Source of the DNA: Mycobacterium sp.
GTDB lineage: Bacteria > Actinomycetota > Actinomycetes > Mycobacteriales > Mycobacteriaceae
Direction: 5' to 3'
DNA: 53,482 bases
Assembly: GCA_020439025.1 (NCBI GenBank)
Contig: JAGQTO010000002.1
Span: 1 to 53,482 of the forward strand
Position numbers and translations under genes: made by a program. Below are positions 34,346 to 42,954 of this stretch, piece by piece; the first letter of the stretch is position 1, and each line of letters opens with the position of its first letter. Under the pieces are notes generated by a model. The model saw nothing but the letters and a program-made list of their open reading frames with translations. It searched no databases and was not told the origin of the DNA.

Positions 34346-34775
34346 TTAGCCCCGCCAGTGAAAGAAGCTGGGTGGTTTCGTGGCGACGCGCGCTTCGATC
34401 GGCGTCGGTGATCGGTGGATGGGTTTCAAAGAACAGGAGAGTTTCGGCCAGTCCGGAAATCAGCCGGCCGAAGTTTGCCACGCTGATATGGCCGGTGCGC
34501 GGCAGCGCGAAGAGATTGGCGCCCGGTTCTTCGGCGGCGTAGGAGGAGACAATCTGATCGGCGAGGTCGTCGAGAACATCGTCATCCAGATAGGGCATGG
34601 CATGGCGACCTGAAGTCAGACCGAGGAGTCCGGCGACCGCACTGCCCTGCTCGGCCAAGAAGACCGCGACGGCGCCCACGGGAATCGTCATTCCACGCTG
34701 CGCCACTCGGTCGACCAGCGCGATCGAGGCCACATCAAGCCATCGGGGGGGCTGGGAAGCTGAAAATTCAGACAC

Positions 34776-35183
34776 AGCGAATCGTTCCTTGGGTGCAGAA
34801 GTGGTCACGGCAGGAGCGCCGCCGATCCGACCCATCCTGCCCGGCGCTCGAGTCTGCGTCGGCTATTCGTGTCGCGCGTGTTCGCAGGGAACTGCGCAAG
34901 GCAGGCGGCGGGCCGGCCGGCGAGGGCTTGAGCACGAAAGTTCGTCGACGTTGGGTTCCGGACTTTGCGGAACGTTTCGCCACTGTGACATTTTCTCCGT
35001 TCCGGAGAGGGCGCTCAGTTTTCGGTTGAGACCCAACTCGCGAGTCATTAGCGCTCGTGTAGTGGGGACTCTGCGGTGTTGACTTCGCTCGGAATGTGCT
35101 GGAGCTGAATGCCCCCAGGACGCTGAATCACCCCTACCCACAGCCCGAATCACCACCACCGGCGCGCCGGCGCGATCTAAGGC
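34776..35183. other. Gap upstream of the IS-split gene
   Basis: About 410 bp. It contains the leftward promoter of the disrupted gene and the 3' side of the two-gene unit. Short frames on both strands look random. No strong hairpin found. Confidence 0.45.
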
Positions 35184-36377
35184 TTAGCATTCGGTCGCCC
35201 AAGTCGCTTCCACAGCGCACGCCAGATCGAGCTGCCACGGCTGCGCGAGGTCGAGGAGAAGTTCGTCCCAGCTGGGCGCTGCGGCTCGGCGCTCGGCCGA
35301 GAAGTCGCTCGCCACTTGGAGTGCCGCCTTACCCGCCATGATTAAGGTCGGGAAATTCACGTGGCGGATCTGTGCGGGGTGTACCCCGTATTCGAAGACG
35401 ATCCCTTGAGCTACGGCTTTCCCGATGGACGCGGCGCCAACTAGTGAATGGGCCGCTAGGCATAGCTCATTGCGTTTGCGGGCTTCTTGGCCTGTGAGCT
35501 CAGCCGAGCCCCGCTCTCGCAGGGCGGTGAGATGGACGTGTGTGCGTACTACGGTCTCTGTGGCGATTGCCGTCATCCCGGGGGCGACGAGGGCGGATCG
35601 TAGGTTCAGCCCCTCTCCGGGACGGATTCCGGCGTAGGCATGGTGGGCGAATTTGCTGATGGTTTGGCTGTTGCTTTCGTAGAGCAAGGAAAAACCGGGG
35701 ATGGGCAGGCTCATCGGGGTGAGAACGTCGGCGATCAGGTGCATCACCCACCGCAGCAAAGCTTCTTCGAAGGATTGGACTGGCTCGAAGGCCTTCGTCG
35801 CTGTTACGCGCTCACCAAATGACCAACGGATCCCGTCAAATTGACCATCCATGATCTGCCTCAACGCGGTAAAGGGCCGTGCGAGGTCGTGGCCTGCTGA
35901 CTTGACTCGATGGGCCCTCCCGCCGAACCCAGGACCCATGTAGTCGATTGGAAGTTGCTTGCCAGACTTCTCAAACGCCTGAATGAGACGCGTCTGATTC
36001 AGCGGTTTTAGCCATTGACGGATCATCCGGTCAATCGCCGCATCAAACCAGACGCAAGTTCCGCCAACCATGCCCGCAAGGCCTACCGCCGCGATGTCAG
36101 CAGTTGACCACGGAATGCGCTGGAGGCTGCGCCATTGGTCGAGCTTGGCCGCGAGTTCGGGCGTGAGCGCCGCGTCGAGATCTACTTCAGTCCAGCATTT
36201 CTCGTTGCGCAGGCGATCGTTGAACGCGGTGAGTTCCGCATAGGACTGCGTAGGTGAAGCGATGGGCAGTTCGCTCGGTGTCGGATCGTCGGAAAGCGCA
36301 TCGACTACCGCAGCATCCATCGCTTCAAGTCTTCGACGAATGGTGTCAAGGTTTCGATCGAGTTCGTCGGCGTTCAT
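35184..36377 (-). CDS. Uncharacterised protein, second gene of a two-gene membrane-linked unit
   Basis: 397 residues, starting at an ATG that overlaps the upstream stop (ATGA). Mostly helical with hydrophobic stretches near residues 93-110 (DIAAVGLAGMVGGTCVWF) and a Pro-rich hydrophobic segment near 218-232 (LTPMSLPIPGFSLL). Conserved-looking motifs are GHDLARPFTALRQIMDG (~162) and RWVMHLIADVLTPM (~208), with His/Asp pairs that could bind a metal. I have an impression of similar GHDP...DI..G and H...D..TPMG.P.PG patterns in uncharacterised bacterial proteins, but cannot name the family. Codon use is less GC-biased than in neighbours, suggesting transfer. Role proposed only from pairing with the next gene. 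Confidence 0.75.
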   Translation of the reverse strand: MNADELDRNLDTIRRRLEAMDAAVVDALSDDPTPSELPIASPTQSYAELTAFNDRLRNEKCWTEVDLDAALTPELAAKLDQWRSLQRIPWSTADIAAVGLAGMVGGTCVWFDAAIDRMIRQWLKPLNQTRLIQAFEKSGKQLPIDYMGPGFGGRAHRVKSAGHDLARPFTALRQIMDGQFDGIRWSFGERVTATKAFEPVQSFEEALLRWVMHLIADVLTPMSLPIPGFSLLYESNSQTISKFAHHAYAGIRPGEGLNLRSALVAPGMTAIATETVVRTHVHLTALRERGSAELTGQEARKRNELCLAAHSLVGAASIGKAVAQGIVFEYGVHPAQIRHVNFPTLIMAGKAALQVASDFSAERRAAAPSWDELLLDLAQPWQLDLACAVEATWATEC

Positions 36378-37552
36378 GAAACAGGCTCCGCAATCCGGTC
36401 ACGGATGACCTCGAGGGTGGCCACCGCTTCCTTAGCTTCCGTGCGTGCTTCTTTCAGCTTGTTCAGCTCCTCACGAAGCGCGTTGTTCTCCTGCTTCAAC
36501 CCGCGGAGCTCATCGGAGAGTGCGTCATGATCGCCAGCGATTTGCGCCTTCTCATCTCGGAGTTTCCTTATTTCGGAACGCTTCTCCACAATTTGCTCGC
36601 TGAGCAGATTGATCTTTTCGGAGAATTCGTTGAGTCGATAGTTGAGGCCTTCGACCACTCGACGGATCTTCTGGTCACGATCGGGTGAGTCATTGAGGAC
36701 TAGTTTGGCCAATAGCTCCAGCTTGATCGCATCTAGAATGACCTCACCTGCGCCAGCGGGGCTGTAGCGCGTCGCGGCTCCTGCAGCACCCCCGGCGACT
36801 ACTCCGCCGACCCCACCGACGAGGATCGTCCCACCGAAGACACCGAATCCGCCAGCAGCCAGAGCACCGCCTCCGAGCGCCGCCAGTCCTGCAGACGTGG
36901 CAGCCGCACCCGATAGTCCCATCGAGGCGCCGATCATCCCGCCGATGTAGGGGGCAGCCAGACCGCCCGTGGCGACTCCGACCGCTGCCCCAACGATGCC
37001 TATTGCCGCGACTCGCCCCCACTTGATCGACTTTTGACGCAACTCCTTGAACAGTGCGTCGAACTCCTTGGTAGCTGCCGCCAGATCCTCGGTACTGACA
37101 CCGGCCAATTCGTCGGCGGCGGCCTTCAGGGCTTCCTTTCTGGCGGTAGGTACCCATTTGTCCTCTGGGTGCCAGGGGTTGAAGGTCATTAGGTCGACGA
37201 GCAGGATCATTGCGCGGGAACGTTTGTCGATGCGTCCTGCGAGCCTTTTAGCGGCGTCGGTGATGTCCACATGGGCAATCAAGGATTCGTCGTCTACCGA
37301 TCCGATCGTGGCGAGGAACTCAGAGTGATGGCGTCGAATCGTGTCGCGCTTGCGCTTCCGGGCTTTGGCGTTCGTCTCATTGCGCAGATCGGTTCGCATC
37401 ATCTGCCGACGTAGCGCGTGAAGCGCGAACATCTCAAGGGTTGAGAGTTTGAACTGCTCAGGTGTACCGCTGTCTTCTGTGCGCACGAAAGTCTGCCCCC
37501 TTATTCCCGTGATTTGCACATTATCTGCTGAGGCTGACGGGGAACCCTCCAA
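36374..37552 (-). CDS. Glycine-zipper membrane protein with C-terminal coiled coil, first gene of a two-gene unit
   Basis: 392 residues. Residues 1-175 are charged and helical with a short basic block (NAKARKRKRDTIRRHH). Residues about 180-265 are strongly Gly/Ala-rich and hydrophobic (AAIGIVGAAVGVATGG, GGTILVGGVGGVVAGG), like glycine-zipper segments that insert in membranes. Residues about 295-385 form a heptad-rich coiled coil (LNEFSEKINLLSEQIVEKR... LKQENNALREELNKLKE). The start, TTG 37552, is uncertain; GTG inside AATGTGCAA, a little downstream, is an alternative. The architecture (sensor/scaffold coiled coil plus pore-like segment) resembles effectors that depolarise membranes, but no known defence family was recognised. 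Confidence 0.75.
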   Translation of the reverse strand: MEGSPSASADNVQITGIRGQTFVRTEDSGTPEQFKLSTLEMFALHALRRQMMRTDLRNETNAKARKRKRDTIRRHHSEFLATIGSVDDESLIAHVDITDAAKRLAGRIDKRSRAMILLVDLMTFNPWHPEDKWVPTARKEALKAAADELAGVSTEDLAAATKEFDALFKELRQKSIKWGRVAAIGIVGAAVGVATGGLAAPYIGGMIGASMGLSGAAATSAGLAALGGGALAAGGFGVFGGTILVGGVGGVVAGGAAGAATRYSPAGAGEVILDAIKLELLAKLVLNDSPDRDQKIRRVVEGLNYRLNEFSEKINLLSEQIVEKRSEIRKLRDEKAQIAGDHDALSDELRGLKQENNALREELNKLKEARTEAKEAVATLEVIRDRIAEPVS

Positions 37553-38073
37553 TTTCGAACCTGGGAAGAAGGGAAACCGAAAAACCGGATCGTTGCCGGT
37601 CAGTCTTTAACGCCAGAACTGAAACTGCGACACGCCTCTCTCGACTGTTGGCCGCTGGCCCCCCGCCCGCCACCCCTCGGAATGAGCATTCCGGCAGCGC
37701 AAGAACATTCCCGCCCCGGCGGTGATCACCCCGTCCGCTGCGGGTGGTGTACGCGCGTCTCGGCACGCCGGGGTCGAGATGGTGACCACCTGGTCCTAGT
37801 TGCGGGGGGTCGGCGGCACGGCGGCGGCGGGCGGCGATCCCCGAGCTGCGACCACTGAGCCACCCCGCTGGAGTCCTTGTCCTGCTGTTCAAGCTCTTAC
37901 CTCCTAACGGACTGGCGGCCCGTCACGAGGGCCCCGGCAACCTTCGAGCTTCCCCCGGCGGCAGGAGGCCGGGCGGATTCCAGAAACCCGCGGGTTACGT
38001 TTCGTTGTTACGTTTCGTTAAGTATTGTTTTGTTACATTGTGACAGGCAACGAAATGTGCCACCCTTGAACCC
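37553..38073. other. Divergent gap between the two-gene unit and the KfrA-like gene
   Basis: About 520 bp. The left part should hold the promoter of the two-gene unit; the right end has the tandem repeats annotated separately. The middle (37620-37960) is GC-rich, with only random-looking frames. Confidence 0.45.
37994..38019. repeat. Tandem 13-bp repeat in front of the KfrA-like gene
   Basis: GTTACGTTTCGTT occurs twice back to back (37994-38006, 38007-38019). A weaker copy starting GTTACATTG lies at 38032, about two repeat lengths on, next to a TACATT -10-like word (38034-38039), and an inverted AACGAAATG sits at about 38049. The array lies 55 bp before the start codon of the KfrA-like gene. 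KfrA proteins bind their own promoter, so these are probable operators. Confidence 0.65.
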
Positions 38074-39207
38074 ATGAGTGAAGCCGCCCTGGCAGTGAGT
38101 GAGATCGACAAGCTGTGCACCTACCCCGGATGCACTCGCCCGCGGCGCCCGGACCCGGCCACCGGCCGGCCCTCCCGGTACTGCGAACGCGCGGACGAAG
38201 GCGGCGGCCCTATTCACAACCGCGGCACGGCGTGGAAAGCGCGTAGGGCGCACACCGGCGACGCGCCGCCTCGGGAAGATGGCCTCACCGCGCCGGTGTC
38301 GATGGCCCGCGCCACGCTGGAACAGCGTCTGTCCGAGTTGCCGGGACGATTCGAGGATCTGCGCCAGTACCTCGATGGTGTGGTGCTCGATCTGCGCGCC
38401 GCCGGGGATGTCGAGGCTGCCGGGTCGGAGGTCGAGGACGCCCATCGTGAAGCGCTCACGAAAGTCACCGAGGCCGAACGTCGGGCGGCGGCCGCCGAGC
38501 GCACCGCCCGTAGCGCCGAGGCGGCGGCCAAAGCTGCGCAGGAGGAACGGGAGGAAGCCGATGCCCTCACGGAGGAGGCCACGGCCGAGGCTGCCCGGAT
38601 CAAGGCCGATGCGCAGGCCGAGATCGCTCACGCACACGAGCGACTCGCCGTCGCCGAGGCCGGTTTCGCCGCAAAACTGGCTGAGCGCGACGCCGAGGTG
38701 GAGCAGGCTCGCCGCGATGTTGCCGCTGCCCGGGTCGAGGCGGCGGCGGCGGTTGCGGCCCAGAATGCGGCGACCGCGGAGGCGGCGCGGGAGCGCGACA
38801 CCGCAGCGGGGCTGCGGCAGGAGCTCGACAACACCCGCCGCGATCTTCAGTCTGCCCGCAGCGAGTTCCAGGCGCAGATCGACGCCGCACGCCACGACCT
38901 TCAGGAGGCCGCCGCCGAGGCGGCCACGATCCGCGTCGCCCTCGCCGAGGCGAGAGCCCAGGCGGCTGCCGCCGAGCGTGCGTCCGACAGCGCCCGCGAG
39001 TCGCTGGAATCGCTGCGCGGCGATCTTGAGCGCCAACGCGCCGAGGCCCAGTCAGAGCGCGAAGTGCTGCGCACCGCCCACGCTGAACAACTCGCGCAGC
39101 TCCAGCGAAACGCTGACGATCGCGTGTCGGTGCTCACCGAAGCGCTTCACGCTGCACGCGAGATGGCGCGACTCGCTCTGCCCACCACCAACACCGATGA
39201 GCAATGA
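38074..39207 (+). CDS. KfrA-like coiled-coil DNA-binding protein
   Basis: 377 residues. The N-terminus has a cysteine/histidine cluster (LCTYPGC...RYC) that may bind zinc, then a helical region (~75-115). From about 125 to 360 the chain is an almost uninterrupted Ala/Glu/Arg coiled coil. KfrA of IncP plasmids has this plan (N-terminal DNA-binding head, very long coiled coil) and helps plasmid stability by bridging DNA. The tandem repeats before the gene fit autoregulation. The zinc-like head differs from classical KfrA, so the call is to a functional type rather than a strict family. Confidence 0.65.
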   Translation: MSEAALAVSEIDKLCTYPGCTRPRRPDPATGRPSRYCERADEGGGPIHNRGTAWKARRAHTGDAPPREDGLTAPVSMARATLEQRLSELPGRFEDLRQYLDGVVLDLRAAGDVEAAGSEVEDAHREALTKVTEAERRAAAAERTARSAEAAAKAAQEEREEADALTEEATAEAARIKADAQAEIAHAHERLAVAEAGFAAKLAERDAEVEQARRDVAAARVEAAAAVAAQNAATAEAARERDTAAGLRQELDNTRRDLQSARSEFQAQIDAARHDLQEAAAEAATIRVALAEARAQAAAAERASDSARESLESLRGDLERQRAEAQSEREVLRTAHAEQLAQLQRNADDRVSVLTEALHAAREMARLALPTTNTDEQ

Positions 39208-39260
39208 TTTCTGAACGGGCCGTACCGCCCGAGCAGGTAGAACCATAGGAGGACACCGCG

Positions 39261-40028
39261 ATGCCCTCTGATGACGACACTCCCACTGAATCGTGGCCGG
39301 TACTCACCAGATTCTTTTCGTGGGGCGACGAGGAACCCGCGCCGTACCTGCCTCGACCGGTCGAGCCGGCCTCACCGGTGTCCCAGCAGCTTGTCGACGT
39401 CGTCCGAAGACCCGCTCCAGCGAGCCGGCCCCTACCGTGGCGTCAGATGGCCCTCGCCGCCGGTGCCGCAGCCATCGTGACGGTCATCAGCCTGGTCGCG
39501 TGGGCTTTCCTCGGCGGCGAGTCGCCAACCGATCCCGTCCAGGCCAGCACCACTCCCTCGTCAGCCGCCGTCCCCACCACAGTTTCCACGGCGCAGAGTC
39601 AGTCACCTGAGTTCGACAACCGTCTGATGGCCCTACTGCCTCGGGGCTACCCGCCAGGCACCTGTCGCCCTGCACCGCCCCCACCGGGGGCTCTGTCCAT
39701 GCTCGAATGCGGCGCCAACGCGGACGCTCCCGGAACGACCGCGCGCTACACCCTGTTCGGTGACGCTCAACCGCTCGCCGCGGCGATGGACCAGTTGATT
39801 CAGGGCATGGCCGTGCAGATATGCCCCGGCAACTACGCCTCGCCCGGGCCGTGGCGCAAGACCGCGACCCCCGAGGTCGCCGCCGGAACCTTGGTCTGTG
39901 GCACACGCCGGAATAACCCCGCCGTGGGGTGGACCCTGGATTCTGCGTTGCTGCTCGCGACGATCCAGGCAGAGCCTGGGCGGACCGCCCTGGACCAGCT
40001 GTACACCTGGTGGTCCACCCACAGCTGA
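39261..40028 (+). CDS. Single-pass membrane protein with exported domain
   Basis: 255 residues, with AGGAGG about nine bases before the ATG. A transmembrane helix lies at about 67-90 (LAAGAAAIVTVISLVAWAFL) after a Pro-rich cytosolic part. A Ser/Thr/Pro linker follows. The outside domain (~118-255) has cysteines at TCRPAP, LECGAN, QICPGN and LVCGTRR, so two disulphides are likely. The domain pattern (RLMALLPRGYPPGTC at its start) resembles exported domains of other mycobacterial membrane proteins. Function unknown. Confidence 0.75.
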   Translation: MPSDDDTPTESWPVLTRFFSWGDEEPAPYLPRPVEPASPVSQQLVDVVRRPAPASRPLPWRQMALAAGAAAIVTVISLVAWAFLGGESPTDPVQASTTPSSAAVPTTVSTAQSQSPEFDNRLMALLPRGYPPGTCRPAPPPPGALSMLECGANADAPGTTARYTLFGDAQPLAAAMDQLIQGMAVQICPGNYASPGPWRKTATPEVAAGTLVCGTRRNNPAVGWTLDSALLLATIQAEPGRTALDQLYTWWSTHS

Positions 40029-40046
40029 GACCGACGGGCCCTCGAA

Positions 40047-40997
40047 TCAGCCGGCGGGGGTACCTGCGCTGCTCGCGCCTGGTGTCGCCGACGGAATGAT
40101 CGTCGCCGGGACGGGGGGTGTGGACGGGGTCGCTGGAGCGCTTGGGCTCGTCGGCGCCGGTGCTCCTGCCGCCGCCGGTGCGGCCGGTGAAGCTGCCGCC
40201 GGGGCTGCCGGGGTCCCCTCGCTCGCCGCCGGGGTGCCCTGGCTGGTCGCGGCGGGTGGGGCGGTGGGCGCCGCTGTCGTCGGTGCCGCTGTCGTCGGTG
40301 CGGCCGGTGCAGCTGTCGTCGGTCCTGCCGGGGTTCCTGCGCTCGCGGCCGGGGTGCCTGCGGGCGTGCCCTGGCTGGTGGCGGCGGGCGTGCCCTGACT
40401 GGTCGCCGCCGGTGCTCCTGCCCCCGCCGGTGCGGCCGGTGAAGCCGCCGCAGGAGACTGGGCTGGCGTCGCGGGCACGGCTGGTCTGACGGGTTGCGCA
40501 GGAGTCGCGGGTCGGCCACTCGGCGAGTCGGCCACCGGTTCCGGCGCGTTGACCCACACCAGCTGGTCGACCTGGCCGTCGTTGAACACCACTCGGTCCG
40601 GGGAAACGCTGCTGGGGATGTCGAAATAGATTTTCCCGCTGGCCTTTTCGCCGGCCGAGAGGGTGGAGGGGTTGATGCCTTGGGGAGAGGCCACCCCGAA
40701 TAGCACCCGGTAGTTGGCGCTGCCTGCGCGGGCGTTGAAGTTCGGGATGATAGGGATGACCGTGCCTTCAACGGCGGCGTTGGTCGCGGTCGCCTCCCAG
40801 AGGGTCCCTATGACGTCGCCGGGGATGACGTCCGCGCTTGTCCTCAACCCGCTGACCGTCCAGGTCTGCACGACATCGCCATTGACCAGCGTGCCCGCTT
40901 GGCCGATCCGCAAGTCGGCCGCCGAATCGTCGGCCGCCGCCACCGGCGCACAGGCTAAAGCGCCCACGGCAGCGAGTGCGGCCAGTGCAATCTTCAT
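40047..40997 (-). CDS. MPT63-like secreted protein with Pro/Ala/Thr-rich tail
   Basis: 316 residues from ATG 40997, preceded by GGGGGAG; an in-frame extension to 41204 lacks a site and would bury the signal. Residues 1-26 are a clear signal peptide ending CAPVAAADD. Residues about 30-175 resemble MPT63 (DUF1942), an immunoglobulin-like secreted antigen: QTWTVSGLR, GTVIPIIPNFNARA, YRVLFGVASPQGINP, KIYFDI. The last ~140 residues are a repetitive Ala/Pro/Thr tail with recurring SQGTPA and TTAAP units that normal MPT63 (about 160 residues) lacks. The tail may span or anchor in the envelope. Tail length may vary by repeat slippage. Confidence 0.85.
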   Translation of the reverse strand: MKIALAALAAVGALACAPVAAADDSAADLRIGQAGTLVNGDVVQTWTVSGLRTSADVIPGDVIGTLWEATATNAAVEGTVIPIIPNFNARAGSANYRVLFGVASPQGINPSTLSAGEKASGKIYFDIPSSVSPDRVVFNDGQVDQLVWVNAPEPVADSPSGRPATPAQPVRPAVPATPAQSPAAASPAAPAGAGAPAATSQGTPAATSQGTPAGTPAASAGTPAGPTTAAPAAPTTAAPTTAAPTAPPAATSQGTPAASEGTPAAPAAASPAAPAAAGAPAPTSPSAPATPSTPPVPATIIPSATPGASSAGTPAG

Positions 40998-41034
40998 GGT
41001 TCTCCCCCTTGATCCGGCGGCAAACCGACCGAAG

Positions 41035-41667
41035 TCAGTCTGAGCTGGTAACGACGCTAGCAGTTTCGATCCGTTCCACATCCCCGCTGAGATCGGTGTC
41101 GGCCCCCTCGTCATCATCGACCACCGCGTAGCCCAGGTAGCCCGTTCTCGCAGTGTCGAGCACGCCCGTTTCGCCCATCCTCGGATCGAGGACCGCCGCC
41201 ACATGAACGGTCAGACCGGCGACGCCCGGTTGCAGGACGCGATTGCTCGCGGTGGGTGTCAGCACGACAGCCTGTAGCCGCAGCGTGCTGCGGTCCTCAG
41301 AGAGCAGATCCGGATGAATGTGGTCTCGTTGCACGCCCTCGCCGAGCCGGCATTCCATTGGCGGCTCGACCCGGCAATACCAGTAACGGCCTGCAACGTC
41401 CTCGGCTCGCAGCCGGCCCATCACCGTCACTCGTATCGGTAGATGAGCGGCCAGGTCGGTGACCGGAAATCCGCGCAGGCTGTGCAGGAGGAGCCGCGAC
41501 ACCTTTCGAAACGTAGCATTGTGCCCTTCCTGACCTCGCTCGTTACGCCCTGCGCCCAGCGTCGGGAACCCCGATGCGGCAATCTCGCCGAACCCCAGCC
41601 GTGGCGGGAACGCCCGATATCCGCTTTGGCGATTGGTAATGCGCCCACGTGCGACCTCCTTGAGCAC
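41035..41667 (-). CDS. Uncharacterised protein upstream of the MPT63-like gene
   Basis: 210 residues from GTG 41667 (AAAGGG before it); the start is uncertain because the first ~55 residues look less protein-like than the rest. From about residue 60: HSLRGFPVTDLAAHLPIRVTVMGRLRAEDVAGRYWYCRVEPP...RDHIHPDLL, then strands, then an acidic tail (DDDEGADTDLSGDVE). Mixed alpha/beta, two Cys. It ends 37 bp before the MPT63-like start on the same strand. Family not recognised. Confidence 0.55.
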   Translation of the reverse strand: MLKEVARGRITNRQSGYRAFPPRLGFGEIAASGFPTLGAGRNERGQEGHNATFRKVSRLLLHSLRGFPVTDLAAHLPIRVTVMGRLRAEDVAGRYWYCRVEPPMECRLGEGVQRDHIHPDLLSEDRSTLRLQAVVLTPTASNRVLQPGVAGLTVHVAAVLDPRMGETGVLDTARTGYLGYAVVDDDEGADTDLSGDVERIETASVVTSSD

Positions 41668-41951
41668 AGCGCCCTTTGTCCCACGCCAGCTGCGGGACGT
41701 TGTAGGGGGGCCGTTTTGGCGGGGGAATCAAGAATCAGCTGGTGCGCTTGCATGTAGGTCTTGGTGTGCCGGGTCCGTTACCAGCGCGGTGGCGCGGCAC
41801 GGGATCGCGCTCCGCTTGTAGCTTTGCTGACCATCTCGGCGCGGTCGCACTCAATAGACGAAATGCCTTGATACGAGGGGTATTTCGGATTCAGAGTCGG
41901 GAAAAGAAGTCACCTCAATACGTTGCTTAGCAGCGGCTATTCCGATAGACT

Positions 41952-41967
41952 GTTACCTATAGATAAC
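41952..41967. promoter_or_regulatory. CTATAG-centred operator A
   Basis: GTTACCTATAGATAAC lies 19 bp before the ATG of the 41987 gene and overlaps a TATAGAT -10-like word. One of four related sites (see 43214, 43538 and 43561). Confidence 0.7.
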
Positions 41968-41986
41968 TTCCATCGAAAGGTGACCC

Positions 41987-42535
41987 ATGAAGACTCGACG
42001 CACCGAGACCCACCTGACCCCCGCAGCTCTGGTCAGCCACACGATGATTCGCATCCAGGGCGAGCAGGAAGGCGATATCGCCGTCTTTCACGCCTGCTCC
42101 CCCAATGCCAGGCTGCGACTGCAATGGGGCGGAATCCTGATGACGATGCTGTCGGCGCAGGCCTGCCAAGGCGTGCTCGAAGGCTTCAGCGCTGCCCGCT
42201 CGGCGATGACCCTCATCCCCCGCCTCATTCCGACACCGCCGCCAGCAGCAGCCGACCCTTTCGCACTGCCCACCGTGGCCATCGACTGGACCCGTCGTCC
42301 GGCCTACGCGGTGGTTCCCCGTCAGGAGCTTTCCCGCGACCGTTCTCGGCAGGTGAAGTGGCTTGACCTGCACATGGGGCCGGTGACGTTCCAGATCCTC
42401 GACCAGGCCGGGTGTGCGGGTGCTGTCGAACTCCTTCACACCGCCCACCGCGCCGCCGTCCAGGTCTTCCGCGACGGTCCCGACCACGCGCAGGACCCCA
42501 CCGCAGACGACTACACGCCGCCGCCGAACACCTAG
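41987..42535 (+). CDS. Uncharacterised protein under operator A
   Basis: 182 residues, with AAAGGTG before the start. Mixed composition with strand-like IAVFHACSPNARLRLQWGG and a helical Ala-rich part (ACQGVLEGFSAARSA), then a C-terminal block KWLDLHMGPVTFQILDQA...VELLHTAHRAAV. Polar C-terminal tail. No family recognised. The operator 19 bp upstream is shared with the XRE repressor and ParB-like genes, so it is likely expressed with them, for example on entry to a new cell. Confidence 0.7.
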   Translation: MKTRRTETHLTPAALVSHTMIRIQGEQEGDIAVFHACSPNARLRLQWGGILMTMLSAQACQGVLEGFSAARSAMTLIPRLIPTPPPAAADPFALPTVAIDWTRRPAYAVVPRQELSRDRSRQVKWLDLHMGPVTFQILDQAGCAGAVELLHTAHRAAVQVFRDGPDHAQDPTADDYTPPPNT

Positions 42536-42660
42536 CGGTCATCCACAGCTCAACCGAACGCCGGGCCTGTTATCCACAACCGCGGATCGCAGGCCCGGCT
42601 TCTTGGTGTTCAGGCCGGACAATCGCAGATAAGTCCGTCCGAACATCCGAGGAGGCCCCC

Positions 42661-42954
42661 GTGAGCGTTCCCTGGTCGTTGACCACCACCGCACCGATCC
42701 GCATCGACACCACGATGGGCACCGCCGACAGCCATGATGCGGCAGTGACCGCCGTGCTGGTCGCCGCTCACGACGCCATCACCGCTGCCGAGTTCTCGGC
42801 CGCACCGCACTGTCGCTATGAACTGCGAGCCGGCGGCGACCTGGTCGCCGTCATCCAGACCGGCGCCGATGAAGACGGTAGGCCCGACCATGCCTCGACC
42901 CGTGCGCTGATCCAGCGCATCGAGTGGCAGCGCTACCTCAGTTCGTCGCAGTGA
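42661..42954 (+). CDS. Small uncharacterised protein
   Basis: 97 residues from GTG 42661 with GAGGAGG five bases upstream; a longer frame from 42412 overlaps the previous gene and has no site. Helical N-terminal half (DAAVTAVLVAAHDAITAAEF) followed by strands (RYELRAGGDLVAVIQTG) and a C-terminal helix (ALIQRIEWQRYL). It converges with the XRE gene and overlaps its 3' end by 17 bp. Function unknown. Confidence 0.65.
   Translation: MSVPWSLTTTAPIRIDTTMGTADSHDAAVTAVLVAAHDAITAAEFSAAPHCRYELRAGGDLVAVIQTGADEDGRPDHASTRALIQRIEWQRYLSSSQ

Larger units (their letters stand above)
32483..34775 (-). pseudogene. 200-residue gene split by an IS1380-family insertion
   Basis: The N-terminal part runs from GTG 34775 (AAGGA upstream) to the right insertion boundary; the C-terminal part runs from 32655 to the stop at 32483. 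Removing the element and one TTAG copy joins ...SLAGL to IQSEHNGNG... in frame. The restored gene is 603 bases, 200 residues. The protein is mostly helical, with an acidic middle (DDDVLDDLADQIV) and a C-terminal helical region. No family recognised. With the element present, only the first ~143 residues plus a few element-encoded ones (TRIFRAMSV) can be made before a stop. Confidence 0.85.
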
